Source: Bacteroidota bacterium (GTDB taxonomy: Bacteria; Bacteroidota; Bacteroidia; Chitinophagales; Chitinophagaceae). From it: a stretch of DNA of 64,000 nt. Below the pieces are notes generated by a model, which worked only from the letters and a program-made list of their open reading frames with translations, did no database searches and had not been told where the DNA came from. Made by a program: the position numbers and the translations under genes. The stretch spans positions 186,001-250,000 of the forward strand of contig JAFDYF010000069.1 of assembly GCA_018267575.1 (NCBI GenBank), in the 5' to 3' direction. Of the stretch, positions 1-9,333 are shown in pieces. Numbering within the stretch: position 1 is the stretch's first letter; each line of letters starts with the position of its first letter.

Positions 1-63
1 CATACGTTTGGAAAAGAAGATAGCAGTTTCGAATTTAACCGAAAACCATTGAACCATCCTTTG

Positions 64-945
64 ATGCGCTTATTTTTTTACAACACAAAATATTTGGTAT
101 ATAAAGTATTGGTCTTAGTTTTTGTGTCGGTATTAGTCCAACAAAATTCCTTAGCACAAAAACCGAACCCATTACCAGATTCCATATCGGAATCAGGCGA
201 TTCATTGATCAGCCCAGCTCCTACAACCTCGATAGTCGATAGTTCCGTTATGGTTGGGGATTCAGCTATCAATGGATACGAGAATGACACAACCTACGGA
301 GACCCTCGTTCTGAAAAAACAAATACGGAGACGTTGGATACCATTTCCATGCGCTCGGTACCCAACGACTTGGTGGCACGATACAAAATCGATAAAGATT
401 TCGCTTACGCCAACGATCCAGCCTATTGGAAAAAAGAGTCCGACCCCAAAAATAACGAGAGCAGTTTCTCCCGGATGTTAAACAATTTTTTCCGAAGCAC
501 TGCTTTCAAGATTTTTGTGTACTTGCTATTAGCTGCGGTTCTTTTATATGCCTTGTACCGTATTATAGTTGACAATAAATTCTACCTTTTTTATTCTCCT
601 AAGAAAGCACAGGAAAAGCAGGAAACAGAAACCTTGGATTTGCCAACTGAAAATTTTGATGAAAAAATTAATCAAGCAATGGGGGTGCAAGACTATCGTT
701 TGGCGGTAAGATGGATGTACTTAAAATCATTGCAAATGCTGAATGGGAAGGGATTGATTCAGTATCATGCGGATACGACCAACCACGAATACTTTCTTCA
801 ATTGGCTGAGCATGAGCAAAAAAATAATTTTCGCTTTTTGACCAATGCGTATGATTATGCTTGGTATGGTAGGTTTGTGATATCCACCGCTCAAGCCGAG
901 CTGATACAACAACATTTTAATCAGTTATATATTGCCATTAAGTGA
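64..945 (+). CDS. DUF4129 domain-containing membrane protein
   Basis: First gene of a tight operon with DUF4350, MoxR and DUF58 genes, a layout common in Bacteroidota. The protein (293 aa from ATG 64) begins with a hydrophobic export segment ending near residue 32, followed by a Ser/Asp/Thr-rich extracytoplasmic part, one membrane segment at about residues 148-169, and a C-terminal helical region with the W-x-Y-L-K-x-L-Q and NHEYF motifs typical of the DUF4129 domain. I chose ATG 64 over the in-frame TTG at 49 because it starts directly at the signal sequence. The frame is also open to the left edge, so the upstream gene must end in another frame. The molecular role is unknown; association with MoxR/DUF58 suggests envelope-linked protein maturation or stress response (inference). 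Confidence 0.85.
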   Translation: MRLFFYNTKYLVYKVLVLVFVSVLVQQNSLAQKPNPLPDSISESGDSLISPAPTTSIVDSSVMVGDSAINGYENDTTYGDPRSEKTNTETLDTISMRSVPNDLVARYKIDKDFAYANDPAYWKKESDPKNNESSFSRMLNNFFRSTAFKIFVYLLLAAVLLYALYRIIVDNKFYLFYSPKKAQEKQETETLDLPTENFDEKINQAMGVQDYRLAVRWMYLKSLQMLNGKGLIQYHADTTNHEYFLQLAEHEQKNNFRFLTNAYDYAWYGRFVISTAQAELIQQHFNQLYIAIK

Positions 946-2156
946 GGAACATCAAAATACCATATCTGTTCGTTTTGTTGGCCTTGGCTTCTATGGCAAT
1001 AACCAGTTGCCGATTCAAGAAGGAAAAAAAGTTGAACCGTTATGTTTCCTTATGGCGAAAGGATAAAATACCCTATGGCACTTTCTATGCCTATGAAAGT
1101 CTTGGTTATATTTTTCCTGATTCCAAAATTAGTATCAACGAATCTTCCCCAGTAAAATTTATGTACAATACGGGGAATGATGCTACTGATAGCAATAGCA
1201 CAAAACAGACCCAAGCCTATATTGTCATTTCACCAAGGGTGATTCCTGATCCGTCAGAGATCAACGCACTGATGAATTTTGTAGGGCAGGGCAATACTGT
1301 TTTTATATCCACTTTTTATTTTGGCGATTCCCTGCTTAATTATTTGAAAATAAAATCAGGCCCAGACTTTGAGACCTATTTTAACATTGACACTTTCAAG
1401 GTGAGCGTGTTGAATCCGCTCAGCAATGAATCTCTATCCTTTGAATATCCCGGCGATTCCTATGGCAACTATGTCCAAACCTTGGATTCCCAGTATGTTT
1501 CCATCTTGGGTAAGGATGCAAAGGGCAGGCCCGATTTTGTGCGGTTAAACTACAAAGGCGGTGGGGCGCTCTATCTTCATTTTGCACCAATGGCCTTTAC
1601 CAACTTTTTTTTGCTGCACAAGAACAATAAAGCTTATTACGATAATGCCCTTTCTTATTTGCCCAAGTCTGTTTCAGAAGTGAAATGGGATGATTATTTC
1701 AGATATTCCAAGGATTTTTCTGTTTTCAGTTTTTTATTCAATATCCCTGCATTCAAATGGGCAATTTGGTTATTGTTGCTGCTTTTCCTTTTTATTTATT
1801 TGTTCGAGTCCAAGCGGAGGCAGCGCATGATCCCCAGCATTAACGCTTTGCGCAATAGCTCCCTAGATTTTGTAAAAACCATTGGGCGGCTATATTATCA
1901 ACGCAAGGACAATCTAAATCTGGCCAATAAAATGTCTGCCCATTTTTTAGGTCGTGTCAGAGCAAAATATAATTTACCGACATCTATGCTCAATGCCGAG
2001 TTTGCCGAAAAACTTTCCTATAAGAGTGGCTATCAAAAGGAGTTGGTGCAGGATATTGTGGATAGCCTGAATGATATACAGCTGAACCGATCATTGTCCG
2101 ATGAAAACCTATTGCAGCTAAACGAAAAATTGGAAGCATTTTATAAACATACATAA
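942..2156 (+). CDS. DUF4350 domain-containing lipoprotein-like protein
   Basis: 404 aa with a GTG start that overlaps the TGA of the DUF4129 gene by 4 nt, which points to translational coupling. The N-terminus is a signal sequence with a possible lipobox ending at Cys23 (ITSC). A DUF4350-type extracytoplasmic domain follows (YIVISPRVIPD near residue 93 and the FVGQGNTVFIS segment), then a single strong membrane helix at about 271-288 and a basic cytoplasmic helical tail. This domain always travels with MoxR/DUF58 operons in Bacteroidota; its biochemical role is not established. Confidence 0.85.
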   Translation: MRNIKIPYLFVLLALASMAITSCRFKKEKKLNRYVSLWRKDKIPYGTFYAYESLGYIFPDSKISINESSPVKFMYNTGNDATDSNSTKQTQAYIVISPRVIPDPSEINALMNFVGQGNTVFISTFYFGDSLLNYLKIKSGPDFETYFNIDTFKVSVLNPLSNESLSFEYPGDSYGNYVQTLDSQYVSILGKDAKGRPDFVRLNYKGGGALYLHFAPMAFTNFFLLHKNNKAYYDNALSYLPKSVSEVKWDDYFRYSKDFSVFSFLFNIPAFKWAIWLLLLLFLFIYLFESKRRQRMIPSINALRNSSLDFVKTIGRLYYQRKDNLNLANKMSAHFLGRVRAKYNLPTSMLNAEFAEKLSYKSGYQKELVQDIVDSLNDIQLNRSLSDENLLQLNEKLEAFYKHT

Positions 2157-2157
2157 T

Positions 2158-3135
2158 ATGGAAGAAAATCTGTTTGAAAAAAGAACTGACCTGAGCCAAT
2201 TGGAGCAAAGTGTAAACTCGCTGAAAAATGAGATTGGGAAAGTGATTGTTGGACAGGCGCAAATGGTAGAACTATTGCTGGCGGGCATCTTGGCCGATGG
2301 GCATATACTTATTGAAGGGGTGCCGGGGGTTGCAAAAACCCTGACTGCAAAATTGCTGAGCAGGTCCATCTCCGTTGGGTTTTCAAGAATCCAGTTTACG
2401 CCTGACCTGATGCCCAGTGATGTGATAGGAACTTCTGTTTTCAATCCAGGTCAAAGCCGTTTTGAATTTAAACAGGGCCCTGTTTTCAGCAATATTGTAT
2501 TGATTGATGAGATCAACCGGGCCCCAGCAAAAACACAGGCTGCTTTATTCGAAGTAATGGAAGAACGTCAGATAACAGTGGATGGTCAAAGTTTTCAACT
2601 TTCGCCACCCTTTATGGTAGTGGCCACCCAAAACCCAATTGAGCAGGAGGGTACTTATCATTTGCCCGAGGCGCAGTTGGATCGTTTTTTATTTAAAATC
2701 AATGTGGGCTATCCAAGCCCTGAGGAAGAGTTTAGGATTGTAAGCAATCATCACTCGATGAATATGGGAAATATGATGGCACAAGTGATGCCTGTGATGG
2801 CTGCAGAAACCATCAGTGCATTACGCTCACAGGTGAGGAACTTGCACATAGAGGATAAACTGATACAGTTTATCACAACGATAGTGGCCACTACGCGAAA
2901 CCATAAAGATATTTACCTAGGTGCATCGCCGAGGGCTTCTATCGGTATTATGAACGGGGCAAAAGCGATTGCGGCTATGCGTGGGCGTGATTTTGTGATA
3001 CCGGATGATATTGTTTGTGTAGTACCCCCGGTATTGAGGCATCGTATTGAACTAACGCCGGAAAAGGAAATGGATGGCACTACCGCCGATCAGGTAATCA
3101 TGGAGATTATCCAGTCGGTGGAGATACCTAGGTAG
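2158..3135 (+). CDS. MoxR family AAA+ ATPase
   Basis: 325-aa AAA+ ATPase of the MoxR class, a chaperone-like ATPase thought to work with VWA/DUF58 partner proteins in complex assembly. Walker A GVPGVAKT lies at residues 54-61, Walker B IVLIDE at 113-118, followed by the MoxR signature NRAPAKTQAALFEVMEERQ and the sensor stretch ATQNPIEQEGTY. Length is normal for the family. It starts one base after the preceding stop and is followed by its DUF58 partner, so the four genes at 64-4543 are one transcription unit. Confidence 0.95.
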   Translation: MEENLFEKRTDLSQLEQSVNSLKNEIGKVIVGQAQMVELLLAGILADGHILIEGVPGVAKTLTAKLLSRSISVGFSRIQFTPDLMPSDVIGTSVFNPGQSRFEFKQGPVFSNIVLIDEINRAPAKTQAALFEVMEERQITVDGQSFQLSPPFMVVATQNPIEQEGTYHLPEAQLDRFLFKINVGYPSPEEEFRIVSNHHSMNMGNMMAQVMPVMAAETISALRSQVRNLHIEDKLIQFITTIVATTRNHKDIYLGASPRASIGIMNGAKAIAAMRGRDFVIPDDIVCVVPPVLRHRIELTPEKEMDGTTADQVIMEIIQSVEIPR

Positions 3136-3202
3136 TTGGGTGCCTTGTTCTTTGTGGCTTGCTACCCTAAATAAAAACTTTTTTTGTTTTATACATATCA
3201 GC

Positions 3203-4543
3203 ATGTTCAAACGTTTTTATAAATCACTTTTTTTTGGGCACCGGTTTTATCTGGCCATGGTGCTGGTGATTGTGCTGTTTGTACTATCCTATTTGTTGCC
3301 ATTTCTATTTAATATTGCCAAGCTGGCTTTATTGTTTCTCTTTCTTTTATTACTACTCGATTATGTCATTTTGTTTTTTAGTAAAGGCTCGGTTTCGGTT
3401 GCCAGAACCCTACCCGAACGGATGAGCAATGGCGATCTTAACCCCATCCATATTAATACAACCAACGATTATGTGTTTGCTGTTGATGTAAAAATGATTG
3501 ATGAGGTTCCCTTTCAGTTCCAGAAGCGGGATTTTGCCTTGTTTGCTTCCTTGAAACCTGGGGAGCATCGGGTACTGTCATACGAACTTCGACCAACTGA
3601 AAGAGGCGAGTACGAATTTTTCAATATCAATGTTTTTGTAAAAAGCAGGTTGAAAATGATTGTAAGAAGGAAAGTGGTAGCGGCGCAAAAAAAAGTAAAA
3701 GTGCTGCCATCCTTTTTCTTGTTAAAACGATATGAGTTGATGGCTCATTCCAATAATCTTGCAGAAGCGGGCAATCGGAAAATTAGGAAGATTGGGCATA
3801 GCTTGGAGTTTGAGCAGATCAAGGATTATGTGCCCGGGGATGATATCCGCAGTATAAACTGGAAAGCTACTGCACGTAGAGGCGGCCAACTGATGGTGAA
3901 CAATTATACAGATGAAAAAAGCCAGCAAGTATATTGTATCCTCGATAAGGGCCGGGTGATGAAAATGCCTTTTGATGATATGGCGCTGTTGGATTATGCC
4001 ATCAATGCTACCTTGATTTTGTCTAGTGTTGCGCTTATCAAACAAGATAAGGCAGGGCTGATTACTTTTTCAAATGAGATTGGTAGTTTTTTACCGGCAG
4101 ACCGAAGGGCAAAACAAATGAACAGCATCCTCCAGTTGCTGTATGATGAGCAAACCAAATTCCCCGAAGCTGATTATGAAAAGTTATATGCGCTGATGCG
4201 TATGCGCATCACGCAACGCAGTCTGGTCATCTTGTTCACAAATTTCGAATCCATGTCTGCCTTGCAAAGGCAACTGCCCTATATCAAAGCCATTGCACGA
4301 AATCATTTGCTATTAGTGGTATTTTTTGAAAATACAGGGTTGCGGGAACTCACGGAAAAAACAGCGACTACCGTAGAAGACTTATATACGAAAACGATTG
4401 CCGAAAAATTTGAACACGAAAAGCGATTGATTGTAAAAGAACTTCAGAAGCATGGCATTTCCTCAATATTAACTCCTCCACAGCATTTGACTGTAAGTGT
4501 GGTGAACAAATATCTAGAAATCAAAGCAAGGCAGGCTATTTGA
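3203..4543 (+). CDS. DUF58 domain-containing protein (VWA-like MoxR partner)
   Basis: 446-aa protein with two adjacent hydrophobic segments near the N-terminus, then a DUF58 domain. The diagnostic stretch LEFEQIKDYVPGDDIRSINW is followed by KATARRGGQLMVNNY, and then by a VWA-like fold with a degenerate metal site (CILDKGRVM). I chose ATG 3203: a start at 3140 would add 21 residues not seen in the family. It is the last gene of the MoxR operon, and the spacer of 67 nt after moxR is the longest in the operon. Function is inferred from genomic association only. Confidence 0.88.
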   Translation: MFKRFYKSLFFGHRFYLAMVLVIVLFVLSYLLPFLFNIAKLALLFLFLLLLLDYVILFFSKGSVSVARTLPERMSNGDLNPIHINTTNDYVFAVDVKMIDEVPFQFQKRDFALFASLKPGEHRVLSYELRPTERGEYEFFNINVFVKSRLKMIVRRKVVAAQKKVKVLPSFFLLKRYELMAHSNNLAEAGNRKIRKIGHSLEFEQIKDYVPGDDIRSINWKATARRGGQLMVNNYTDEKSQQVYCILDKGRVMKMPFDDMALLDYAINATLILSSVALIKQDKAGLITFSNEIGSFLPADRRAKQMNSILQLLYDEQTKFPEADYEKLYALMRMRITQRSLVILFTNFESMSALQRQLPYIKAIARNHLLLVVFFENTGLRELTEKTATTVEDLYTKTIAEKFEHEKRLIVKELQKHGISSILTPPQHLTVSVVNKYLEIKARQAI

Positions 4544-4665
4544 TTTTACATTTTATAAAATGGTTTTTTCGATTTGGTAGCAATGCAAGATTATTGATAA
4601 CCTAGATTAAGAAAACTAGTGCTGTAACATCATAGTTAGGTTCCTTTCTTTTCTTCGGTGTTTGA

Positions 4666-5022
4666 TTACAGCCAAGAAACAATGCTATCGAATTTGAGTA
4701 TGCCAGATGCTATATTTATCACAAATTCATATCTGTTGTCCAATGAAGCGGTTATGTCTAAGCAGTGATAGATTAGATAGAGTCGTAATAGAAAGAATCC
4801 TGTTCTTTTATTGCCATCGATGAAAGGATGGTTTATCAAAATACTTTCAATCTAGGACGCCGCTTTTTCAATAATTGATGGATAAAGATCATGACCGTCA
4901 AACGTTTGAAATGGTCTCGACAAAGCGGAGACAAGAGCTTCCCTGTCCCTCACTCCATATGAACCACCGAAATTGTCGATAAGCAATTTGTGTAATTGTT
5001 CAACTTCGGTTACTTGTATCAT
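4666..5022 (-). pseudogene. doc: Doc/Fic-type toxin gene interrupted by an in-frame amber codon
   Basis: Read from ATG 5022 on the minus strand the frame gives a 118-codon Doc-like protein that is complete except for one TAG at codon 57 (4852-4854). The Fic/Doc core motif HPFIDGNKR lies just after the stop (codons 65-73), and the N-terminal part (GVRDREALVSAL, DLYPSIIEKAA) matches Doc toxins, which phosphorylate EF-Tu. There is no frameshift; both halves keep the same frame, so a single base change (for example TTG to TAG) explains the interruption. The ATG overlaps the stop of the upstream small gene (ATGA), the usual antitoxin-toxin arrangement. Re-initiation or suppression could still give product, but the simplest reading is an inactivated toxin. 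Confidence 0.8.
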
Positions 5023-5207
5023 TTTGCAAGTTTCTGCAGAAGGGTTTTGTCTTCAGTTAATATTTTACTGACAACAGTTTTGTCAAACAAGGGAATAGTT
5101 GGGTGTTCTTCTTTGTTTTTAAGGAAGGCCATAAGATTTTGAAGTTCCTCGTCCGACAAATTGCCAAGGGCTTTATTTATCTCATGCATGATTTCTTCTT
5201 TTGGCAT
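5019..5207 (-). CDS. Putative antitoxin of the Doc-like pair
   Basis: 62-aa acidic helical protein that starts at ATG 5207 and whose stop overlaps the start of the Doc-like frame in an ATGA tetranucleotide. It has a central LSDEELQNLMAFL helix and a C-terminal tail ending TLLQKLAK, the sort of flexible toxin-binding tail seen in small antitoxins. I cannot assign it to a named antitoxin family; the call rests on size, position and coupling to the toxin frame. It is intact while the toxin is broken, which fits decay of the toxin first. Confidence 0.6.
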   Translation of the reverse strand: MPKEEIMHEINKALGNLSDEELQNLMAFLKNKEEHPTIPLFDKTVVSKILTEDKTLLQKLAK

Positions 5208-5211
5208 GACC

Positions 5212-5226
5212 TCAAATTTAACTTGA
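5212..5226. promoter_or_regulatory. Candidate operator of the toxin-antitoxin pair
   Basis: A 15-nt imperfect palindrome, TCAAATTTAACTTGA (12 of 15 positions symmetric), lies 4 nt upstream of the antitoxin start on the minus strand. Autoregulatory operators of toxin-antitoxin operons normally sit here. The assignment is inference from symmetry and position. Confidence 0.3.
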
Positions 5227-5393
5227 AGATAATCATTTTTTAAGAAGTATGATGCAGAAGCAAAATGCCGATTAACTCAAATCCTCGTCAATCTGATTTG
5301 TAGCTATAGGAGGCCGTATATTTATTTATTCCTTTGGTAGTTTTGTTTTTATAAAGCAATTTGCAATTTTTAAATCGTGAACTGCGAACTGTT

Positions 5394-6080
5394 ATGAACC
5401 CATTCGAGCAAGGAGAGTCATTATTGATTGACAAACCATTGAACTGGACCTCCTTTGATGCGGTAAGGAAAATTCGGAATCTGGTAAAAACGAAAAAGGT
5501 AGGACATGCCGGCACGCTGGACCCACTTGCTTCGGGATTATTGATTATCTGCACGGGTAAGTTTACCAAACGGATCAATGAGTTTATGGCGGCAGAAAAA
5601 GAATACACGGGTAGTTTCACTTTGGGGGCTACCACCCCAACTTTTGACCTTGAAAGCCAACCGGAAAACATAAAAGATTATAGTGGGATTGATCTAGGAC
5701 AAATACAGTCTGCTATTAAAAAATTTGAGGGAGAGATTTTGCAGGTTCCTCCTATCCATTCCGCCATCAAAAAAGATGGGAAAAGGGTATATGAACTAGC
5801 CAGACAGGGGCAGGATATTAAATTGGATCCCCGAAAAGTAACAATCAAGGAATTCGATATTACCTCGGTTGAATTGCCCGTGCTTTATTTCCGGGTGGTT
5901 TGTTCAACGGGCACCTATATACGTAGCCTGGCAAATGATTTTGGGGAAACACTCGGCTGTGGAGCATATCTTAGCCGCTTGTGCCGTACCCGGATTGGCT
6001 CCTTCTCATTAAAAGATGCCATGACTATAGAAGCTGCGGAACAGTTTATCAAAGCAAAGCTGGCGAGCAGCCATAACTGA
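5394..6080 (+). CDS. truB: tRNA pseudouridine(55) synthase TruB
   Basis: 228-aa TruB, which isomerises U55 in the T-loop of tRNAs. The catalytic Asp is at about residue 43 in the signature GHAGTLDPLASGLL; the later motifs RVYELARQG and STGTYIRSLANDFG are also present. The only ATG near the conserved LLIDKPLNWTSFDAV block is at 5394; a TTG at 5361 would add 11 unsupported residues. Length is in the normal range for the short Bacteroidota form with no extended PUA domain. It converges with tamL. Confidence 0.95.
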   Translation: MNPFEQGESLLIDKPLNWTSFDAVRKIRNLVKTKKVGHAGTLDPLASGLLIICTGKFTKRINEFMAAEKEYTGSFTLGATTPTFDLESQPENIKDYSGIDLGQIQSAIKKFEGEILQVPPIHSAIKKDGKRVYELARQGQDIKLDPRKVTIKEFDITSVELPVLYFRVVCSTGTYIRSLANDFGETLGCGAYLSRLCRTRIGSFSLKDAMTIEAAEQFIKAKLASSHN

Positions 6081-6128
6081 TCATCTTCTTAAAACAATCT
6101 TTTCTATCAACATTTTTAAAGGCTTGAG

Positions 6129-8477
6129 TTAAAATGGATATCCAATACCCAATTGCAACTGCCCACTTTTAAGCTGCATATCATAAAACCAACGGTCAGG
6201 ATATTGCAATCTTTGCGGGTCCCTAATCTTATAGGCCCAATCGAAGCGGATGATAAAATAGTCGAAATCGAAACGTAACCCAGTGCCAATATCGACCGCA
6301 AACTCGTTATAAAAACGGTTGATAGAGAAATCGCTATTCTTTAATAACACTTTCACCGAATCGGGGTTGTCACTGGGGATTCTCCAGTTCCATATATTCC
6401 CAAAATCTGCAAACACGGCGCTTTTTATTTTGATGCCATAAATATTCCCAAGGGGAAAACGATATTCAAGATTGGTCTCCAATTTAAAATCCCCGAACCG
6501 ATCCGCTCTGGTATAGATGCCCGTATCGTAAAATACAGAGGAGCCTAGGCCCAATTGCCTCACCTGCCAGCCTCGCATACTGTTGGGACCACCTGCGAAG
6601 AAAGCTTTATATATAGGCAAGGTTTGGTCGGTGCCTTTTCCCGCGCCATATTTAAGGCCTGCTCCCAAATAGGCACGAAAGGCCAGTTCGGATCTTTTAT
6701 AATCGATATGGTGCCGAAACTCAATATCGCCTTTTATAAATCTGGCCAAAGCCCCATTATTAATAGATTTGATCAAGCCCAAAAAGGTGCCGCTTTCTTC
6801 TGCAGAGGCACGAAGGAAATCGGTATGCTTGCCATATTGTTTATAGCTGTTGTAATTGAACTGCCTGCTAATAACCAAACCTGTTTTGAAAGCGAGTTTT
6901 AATGATGGCACACTATCCAATAGCCTGTTTAGACTGTCGCCCACCACGGTTAGGTTATTATATTCGATATTGAGTGGTCTGAAAGAATAGGATTTCCTCC
7001 CCACTTGCCAGTCCCACCCAAGTGATGATTCAATAGATCCGACCGTGAAGAAATTTCTTCTGTCAGTATAAGAGGCATTAAAATTTAAGGTGGTGTTCCT
7101 CGTGTCTGCTTTGGGAAACCAAAGGAAGGAGGGGGTTTGTGGAAAGGTATAAGAATGGGAAATCCCGGCTTGCTGGGTTTGGATAAAATCTGCACCAAAC
7201 TCAAATCCGCTCCTTAAGGTAGTGTTGCTTTGGATTGAACGTTTAAAAGTATTGCGATTGCGCAAGGAAATATTGGCGCCAATACCAAAGAGGTTGGTGG
7301 AAGTGAGAATATCATTTGTATTATAGCTTGCTTCCAGCGTTCTGCTGTTGGTGTATTTCAGTCTGGGATATAAACGTACAACAGCATTCAATAATGAATC
7401 CCCTTTTTGCGAATCCTCATAATCAATAGTGGCTCGTTCCCATGCGCCCAACTGGTTACCGAAACGGTATTGGGTTCTACTATAGTCATTCTGTTTATAC
7501 AGACTTCCCGGATGGATTTCAATATTCCGTTCTATAACCTCAGTTTTGAATTTGTTTGACCGAGAGATGATGGTCGTTTTATTTTTGCTTATTGTATCGT
7601 TTTGGGTAAACGCCGTACTGTCATCAAATAATGGGAGGTCAGGATACACAATCACACTGTCAATAAAATATTTCTGGAGTTCACTGGAATCCTTGGGCGT
7701 TCTTTGGCGTATAACGATATTGATGGTCGGGTTTTCCCTTTTTAATCTTAGGTTCTCCAATAATTGTGCTTGTTGAAAGGGGTCAAGGGAAGGGTCAATC
7801 AGCGCCGCAAGTACAGTATCCCTTTCTGCATAGATATCCCTTAGTGAAAATTTCCGATAACCATTGTTCTGGAACAATTTGATAAGCCTGTCCAGTTCCG
7901 ATGAAACAGCTTGTCTGGAAAAGGGGGCACCTTTTTTTAAAAGGGATTTTTCCTTGCTTTGCATTGCCAAACGCTGCAGTTCGGGAGTTTGCAGGTCGTA
8001 CCCAATAGAATCGAGTTTTAGGTTTTTTCCCGGGCTAACCCTAAAATGGATGAATGCCCGGTACTGATCTTTTACTGTGTCAACAATTAACGTATCCTTG
8101 ATAACAGGGTTATAATAGCCAATAGAGTTAAGGGCTGCTGTCATAAAACTGACCGATCGGGAGATATTGGCCCTATCCAAAACAGGGGGATTGGGTAGTT
8201 TTTGGTAAACAAAGGGCGGTTTTATCCTTAGTGCAGTTACTGTCCTGGCCCGGAGGCTATCGTCTAGTTGTCCGGTCAGTCTGGTAACAATGTCCTGTTT
8301 TTCATTGTTGGGGATATTGCCATCCACCTTGATGGTGGTTTTGAAAACAAAGGCTTTGTTTTTGGGATATTGGTTTATTTTGGGTGCAACGCAGGAAAAA
8401 AGAAAGCCGATTCCGAGCATCGTCAGCACCACTGTGGGTTTGAAGAAAGATACAGTAACTTGCTGGCGAAATATCAT
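6129..8477 (-). CDS. tamL: Translocation and assembly module lipoprotein TamL (BamA/TamA superfamily)
   Basis: 782-aa outer-membrane protein of the Omp85 family. A signal peptide ends in a lipobox (LFSC, Cys near residue 29), then POTRA-like repeats fill the first half (for example RTVTALRIKPPFVYQKLPNPP), and a C-terminal beta-barrel (Bac_surface_Ag type) contains the GGPNSMRGW element of the conserved barrel loop. It ends in a terminal strand with a closing aromatic residue (LGIGYPF). Lipidated TamA homologues are known as TamL in Bacteroidota and act with TamB in outer-membrane assembly; no tamB is in this window. It diverges from the methyltransferase gene at 8557 with a 79-nt shared promoter region. 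Confidence 0.88.
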   Translation of the reverse strand: MIFRQQVTVSFFKPTVVLTMLGIGFLFSCVAPKINQYPKNKAFVFKTTIKVDGNIPNNEKQDIVTRLTGQLDDSLRARTVTALRIKPPFVYQKLPNPPVLDRANISRSVSFMTAALNSIGYYNPVIKDTLIVDTVKDQYRAFIHFRVSPGKNLKLDSIGYDLQTPELQRLAMQSKEKSLLKKGAPFSRQAVSSELDRLIKLFQNNGYRKFSLRDIYAERDTVLAALIDPSLDPFQQAQLLENLRLKRENPTINIVIRQRTPKDSSELQKYFIDSVIVYPDLPLFDDSTAFTQNDTISKNKTTIISRSNKFKTEVIERNIEIHPGSLYKQNDYSRTQYRFGNQLGAWERATIDYEDSQKGDSLLNAVVRLYPRLKYTNSRTLEASYNTNDILTSTNLFGIGANISLRNRNTFKRSIQSNTTLRSGFEFGADFIQTQQAGISHSYTFPQTPSFLWFPKADTRNTTLNFNASYTDRRNFFTVGSIESSLGWDWQVGRKSYSFRPLNIEYNNLTVVGDSLNRLLDSVPSLKLAFKTGLVISRQFNYNSYKQYGKHTDFLRASAEESGTFLGLIKSINNGALARFIKGDIEFRHHIDYKRSELAFRAYLGAGLKYGAGKGTDQTLPIYKAFFAGGPNSMRGWQVRQLGLGSSVFYDTGIYTRADRFGDFKLETNLEYRFPLGNIYGIKIKSAVFADFGNIWNWRIPSDNPDSVKVLLKNSDFSINRFYNEFAVDIGTGLRFDFDYFIIRFDWAYKIRDPQRLQYPDRWFYDMQLKSGQLQLGIGYPF

Positions 8478-8556
8478 AAATGGTATTGACAGGTTTTATC
8501 TGGTGGATATTCCCATCAGATGCATGTTTGGTTCTATTTAATTGTAAATAAAGGAA

Positions 8557-9309
8557 ATGCTGGAAAAATCACAAGCCAAATATATTCAAAGTTTAAGCCA
8601 GAAAAAATTTAGAGACCAAGAACAGGCTTTTATAGCCGAAGGCCCAAAGATAATTAACGAACTCTTACTCGCTGCAAATATTGAATTATTGGCCCTTTAT
8701 GCCATAGGAGAGTGGGTATCCGATAACCCCGACTTGGCATCCAAAATACCTAAGGGGCGTTTTTTTGAAATCAAGGAAAAAGAGTTGGAAAGAGTTTCCA
8801 ATTTGCAGACTCCCAACCAGGTTGTGGCTGTTTTTAAGAAACCCGTTTTTCCCCAACCCATCTTTGAAAACAAGATCAGCCTTTTGTTGGATGGTATACA
8901 GGATCCCGGGAATATGGGTACATTATTGCGCACAGCCGACTGGTTTGGCATTGGCCAGGTGATTTGTAACAAAGAAACGGTAGATGTTTTTAATACCAAA
9001 GTGGTTCAATCCACCATGGGGAGCATAGCCAGGGTTCAGGTGATTTATGAAGATTTGGAAGGGTTCCTTAAAAAGCATCCCAACTTGCCCGTATATGCGA
9101 CCGAACTGGATGGTAAAAATCTCTTTGATATAAAGGAAGCAAAAGCATGTTTTGTTTTGATCGGAAATGAATCCAAAGGGGTGAGACCGGAATTATCCGC
9201 TCTTGCATCCGAGCATATCATGATTCCAAAATTTGGTATGGCCGAATCACTGAATGCGGCCGTGGCCGCTGGGATTGTTTTGGGGCATTTGTTGTCGGCA
9301 AATAGATAA
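8557..9309 (+). CDS. TrmH/SpoU family RNA 2'-O-methyltransferase
   Basis: 250-aa SPOUT methyltransferase. The N-terminal substrate-binding domain (FIAEGPKIINELL) is followed by the catalytic trefoil-knot domain with motif 1 at about residues 107-137 (LLDGIQDPGNMGTLLRTADWF), motif 2 (LIGNESKGV) and motif 3 (GMAESLNAAVAAGIVLGH). This layout fits RlmB/TsnR-like enzymes that methylate the 2'-OH of rRNA or tRNA; the exact target cannot be read from sequence. It is divergent from tamL and convergent with argS. Confidence 0.9.
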   Translation: MLEKSQAKYIQSLSQKKFRDQEQAFIAEGPKIINELLLAANIELLALYAIGEWVSDNPDLASKIPKGRFFEIKEKELERVSNLQTPNQVVAVFKKPVFPQPIFENKISLLLDGIQDPGNMGTLLRTADWFGIGQVICNKETVDVFNTKVVQSTMGSIARVQVIYEDLEGFLKKHPNLPVYATELDGKNLFDIKEAKACFVLIGNESKGVRPELSALASEHIMIPKFGMAESLNAAVAAGIVLGHLLSANR

Positions 9310-9333
9310 TCAAATCTCACATCATAAAAACAA

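Noticed and set aside
1..63. C-terminal piece of an upstream gene at the left edge
   Set aside because: Two frames end here (stops at 21-23 and 50-52) but the remaining residues are too few to identify which is real.
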